Source: Actinomycetota bacterium (lineage in GTDB: Bacteria > Actinomycetota > Actinomycetes > Actinomycetales > Microbacteriaceae). Taken from it: a stretch of 5,077 nt of DNA. The notes beneath the pieces were generated by a model that was not told where the DNA came from, did no database searches, and saw only the letters and a list, made by a program, of their open reading frames with translations. Positions 4,375 through 5,077 of the stretch are shown one piece after another (within the stretch, counting starts at the first letter, position 1; each line of letters opens with the position of its first letter). The stretch is taken from positions 1 through 5,077 of the forward strand of contig WLDR01000114.1 in assembly GCA_009704705.1 (NCBI GenBank). Reading direction: 5' to 3'. The position numbers and the translations under genes were made by a program.

Positions 4375-5077
4375 ACACGTCAAGCACAAGGGTCGGGGTC
4401 GACGCACGAGAAACACACGGATACATGACACCCAGCTCGTCCTTCTCTTCATCCGACATAACGGAATCGAGATGAGTCGGGGTTCCTTCCTTGACGCGAA
4501 CCTCGCACGTTCCGCATACGCCCTTTCGGCAGGACCCGACGATCGGCACGCCGTGCTCTTCGAGTGCGTCCAGAATCGTTTGGTCCTCAGGAACGATGAA
4601 CGAGACTTTTGATTTTCTGCACGTGACATTTACCGGAGTGGCCACGCTCGACGATGCTCGGTCCACGGCGACAAAACGCTCGAGGTGGAGTCGCTCAGCG
4701 GGGGTCGCTATGGCGAGTGCGCTCATCAGGCTTTCAGGCCCGCAGCAGTAGACCTGGGCGCTTGGGTCCTCGACAAGTGACGTGAGGCGGGCATCCTTGT
4801 TGCCTAGCTCGTCGCGAGCCCAGACCGTGATCTTGTCCGGGTGGCGCTCCAGAAGCTCGTCGAGAAAGGCCATCGTCGTTCGGCTGCGGCCGAAGTAGTG
4901 CAGCTCCCACTCACGACGCTGAGGCAGCGACTCAATCATCGCCTTAATGGGGGTAATCCCAATCCCGCCGGCAATGAACGTGTATCGGTTTGCCGGTTCA
5001 AGTTCAAAGTGATTTCTCGGATCAGTGATGTCGAGCTCGGATCCTGCCCGCAGATTCTCGTGAATCCAGGAGCTGCC
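4373..5077 (-). CDS. Phthalate-dioxygenase-reductase-type oxidoreductase with C-terminal [2Fe-2S] domain (N-terminus missing)
   Basis: The last 234 residues of a gene that enters from the right edge; the frame is open to base 5077. Numbering is from the first visible residue. GSSWIHENLRAGSELDITDPRNHFEL (split across 1-26) is the end of the flavin-binding beta-barrel. AGGIGITPI (36-44) begins the NAD(P)H-binding domain, and YCCGPESLM (110-118) is its C-terminal CGPE-type nucleotide contact. The last domain is a plant-type ferredoxin with C183-x4-C188-x2-C191-x29-C221, all four iron-sulfur ligands present. This order (flavin, NAD, ferredoxin) is that of phthalate dioxygenase reductase and vanillate demethylase VanB. 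Such proteins carry electrons from NAD(P)H to a Rieske oxygenase or similar enzyme in the cytoplasm. No oxygenase lies downstream, so the partner is either beyond the right edge or elsewhere. The substrate cannot be told. About 80-90 residues are likely missing. Confidence 0.92.
   Translation of the reverse strand, partial: GSSWIHENLRAGSELDITDPRNHFELEPANRYTFIAGGIGITPIKAMIESLPQRREWELHYFGRSRTTMAFLDELLERHPDKITVWARDELGNKDARLTSLVEDPSAQVYCCGPESLMSALAIATPAERLHLERFVAVDRASSSVATPVNVTCRKSKVSFIVPEDQTILDALEEHGVPIVGSCRKGVCGTCEVRVKEGTPTHLDSVMSDEEKDELGVMYPCVSRASTPTLVLDV

Noticed and set aside
4051..4629. Continuous open frame upstream of the lipoprotein on the minus strand, giving a 329-residue product
   Set aside because: It passes through the tRNA-Leu gene and the reductase's ferredoxin domain in the wrong frame. 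The lipoprotein has its own strong ribosome binding site and a signal peptide starting at 4050.
1..5077. CRISPR array, insertion sequence, prophage, toxin-antitoxin or new defence system
   Set aside because: No regularly spaced repeats, transposase, phage or paired toxin-antitoxin genes were found. NucS has a nuclease domain but belongs to mismatch repair.

Overview
The window looks like ordinary chromosome of an actinobacterium, most likely of the family Microbacteriaceae. The base composition is moderately high in G+C. The mismatch endonuclease gene nucS is present, which in bacteria is essentially an actinobacterial marker. Several genes show the TANNNT -10 boxes and leaderless starts typical of the phylum, and the tRNA gene does not encode its CCA end. 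The genus cannot be read from the sequence.

Left part (1-2546). The N-terminal part of an M13 (neprilysin/PepO-like) metallopeptidase runs leftward off the window. Divergent from it, and separated by only about 18 bases, is a rightward cluster: HAD phosphatase 1, nucS and HAD phosphatase 2. The first HAD gene and nucS share an ATGA stop/start, so they are probably translationally coupled. The second HAD gene is a paralogue of the first and probably has its own leaderless promoter just after nucS. NucS cleaves mismatched DNA with help from the sliding clamp. The HAD proteins resemble the bacterial 5'-nucleotidase-like branch, so a shared role in limiting mutation is an attractive but unproven idea.

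Middle part (2556-4050). A ten-helix DMT/YdcZ-type membrane transporter lies convergent to HAD 2 with a 9-base gap. Upstream of it, on the same strand but insulated by a strong strand-specific hairpin terminator with a UUCG loop, is a gene for a small acidic lipoprotein of unknown function. Its start is well marked by a ribosome binding site, and a small inverted repeat lies in its leader.

Right part (4193-5077). A hairpin, a tRNA-Leu(CAG) gene, a short hairpin and the C-terminal two thirds or so of a phthalate-dioxygenase-reductase-type flavoprotein with a plant-type [2Fe-2S] domain follow, all on the minus strand. The reductase runs off the right edge.

Every stretch over 300 bases is occupied by a gene. 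The longest gap is about 180 bases between the lipoprotein start and the tRNA. No CRISPR array, insertion sequence, phage gene or clearly new defence system is visible. The most interesting points are the nucS-HAD arrangement, the overlapping divergent leaderless promoters and the uncharacterised lipoprotein.
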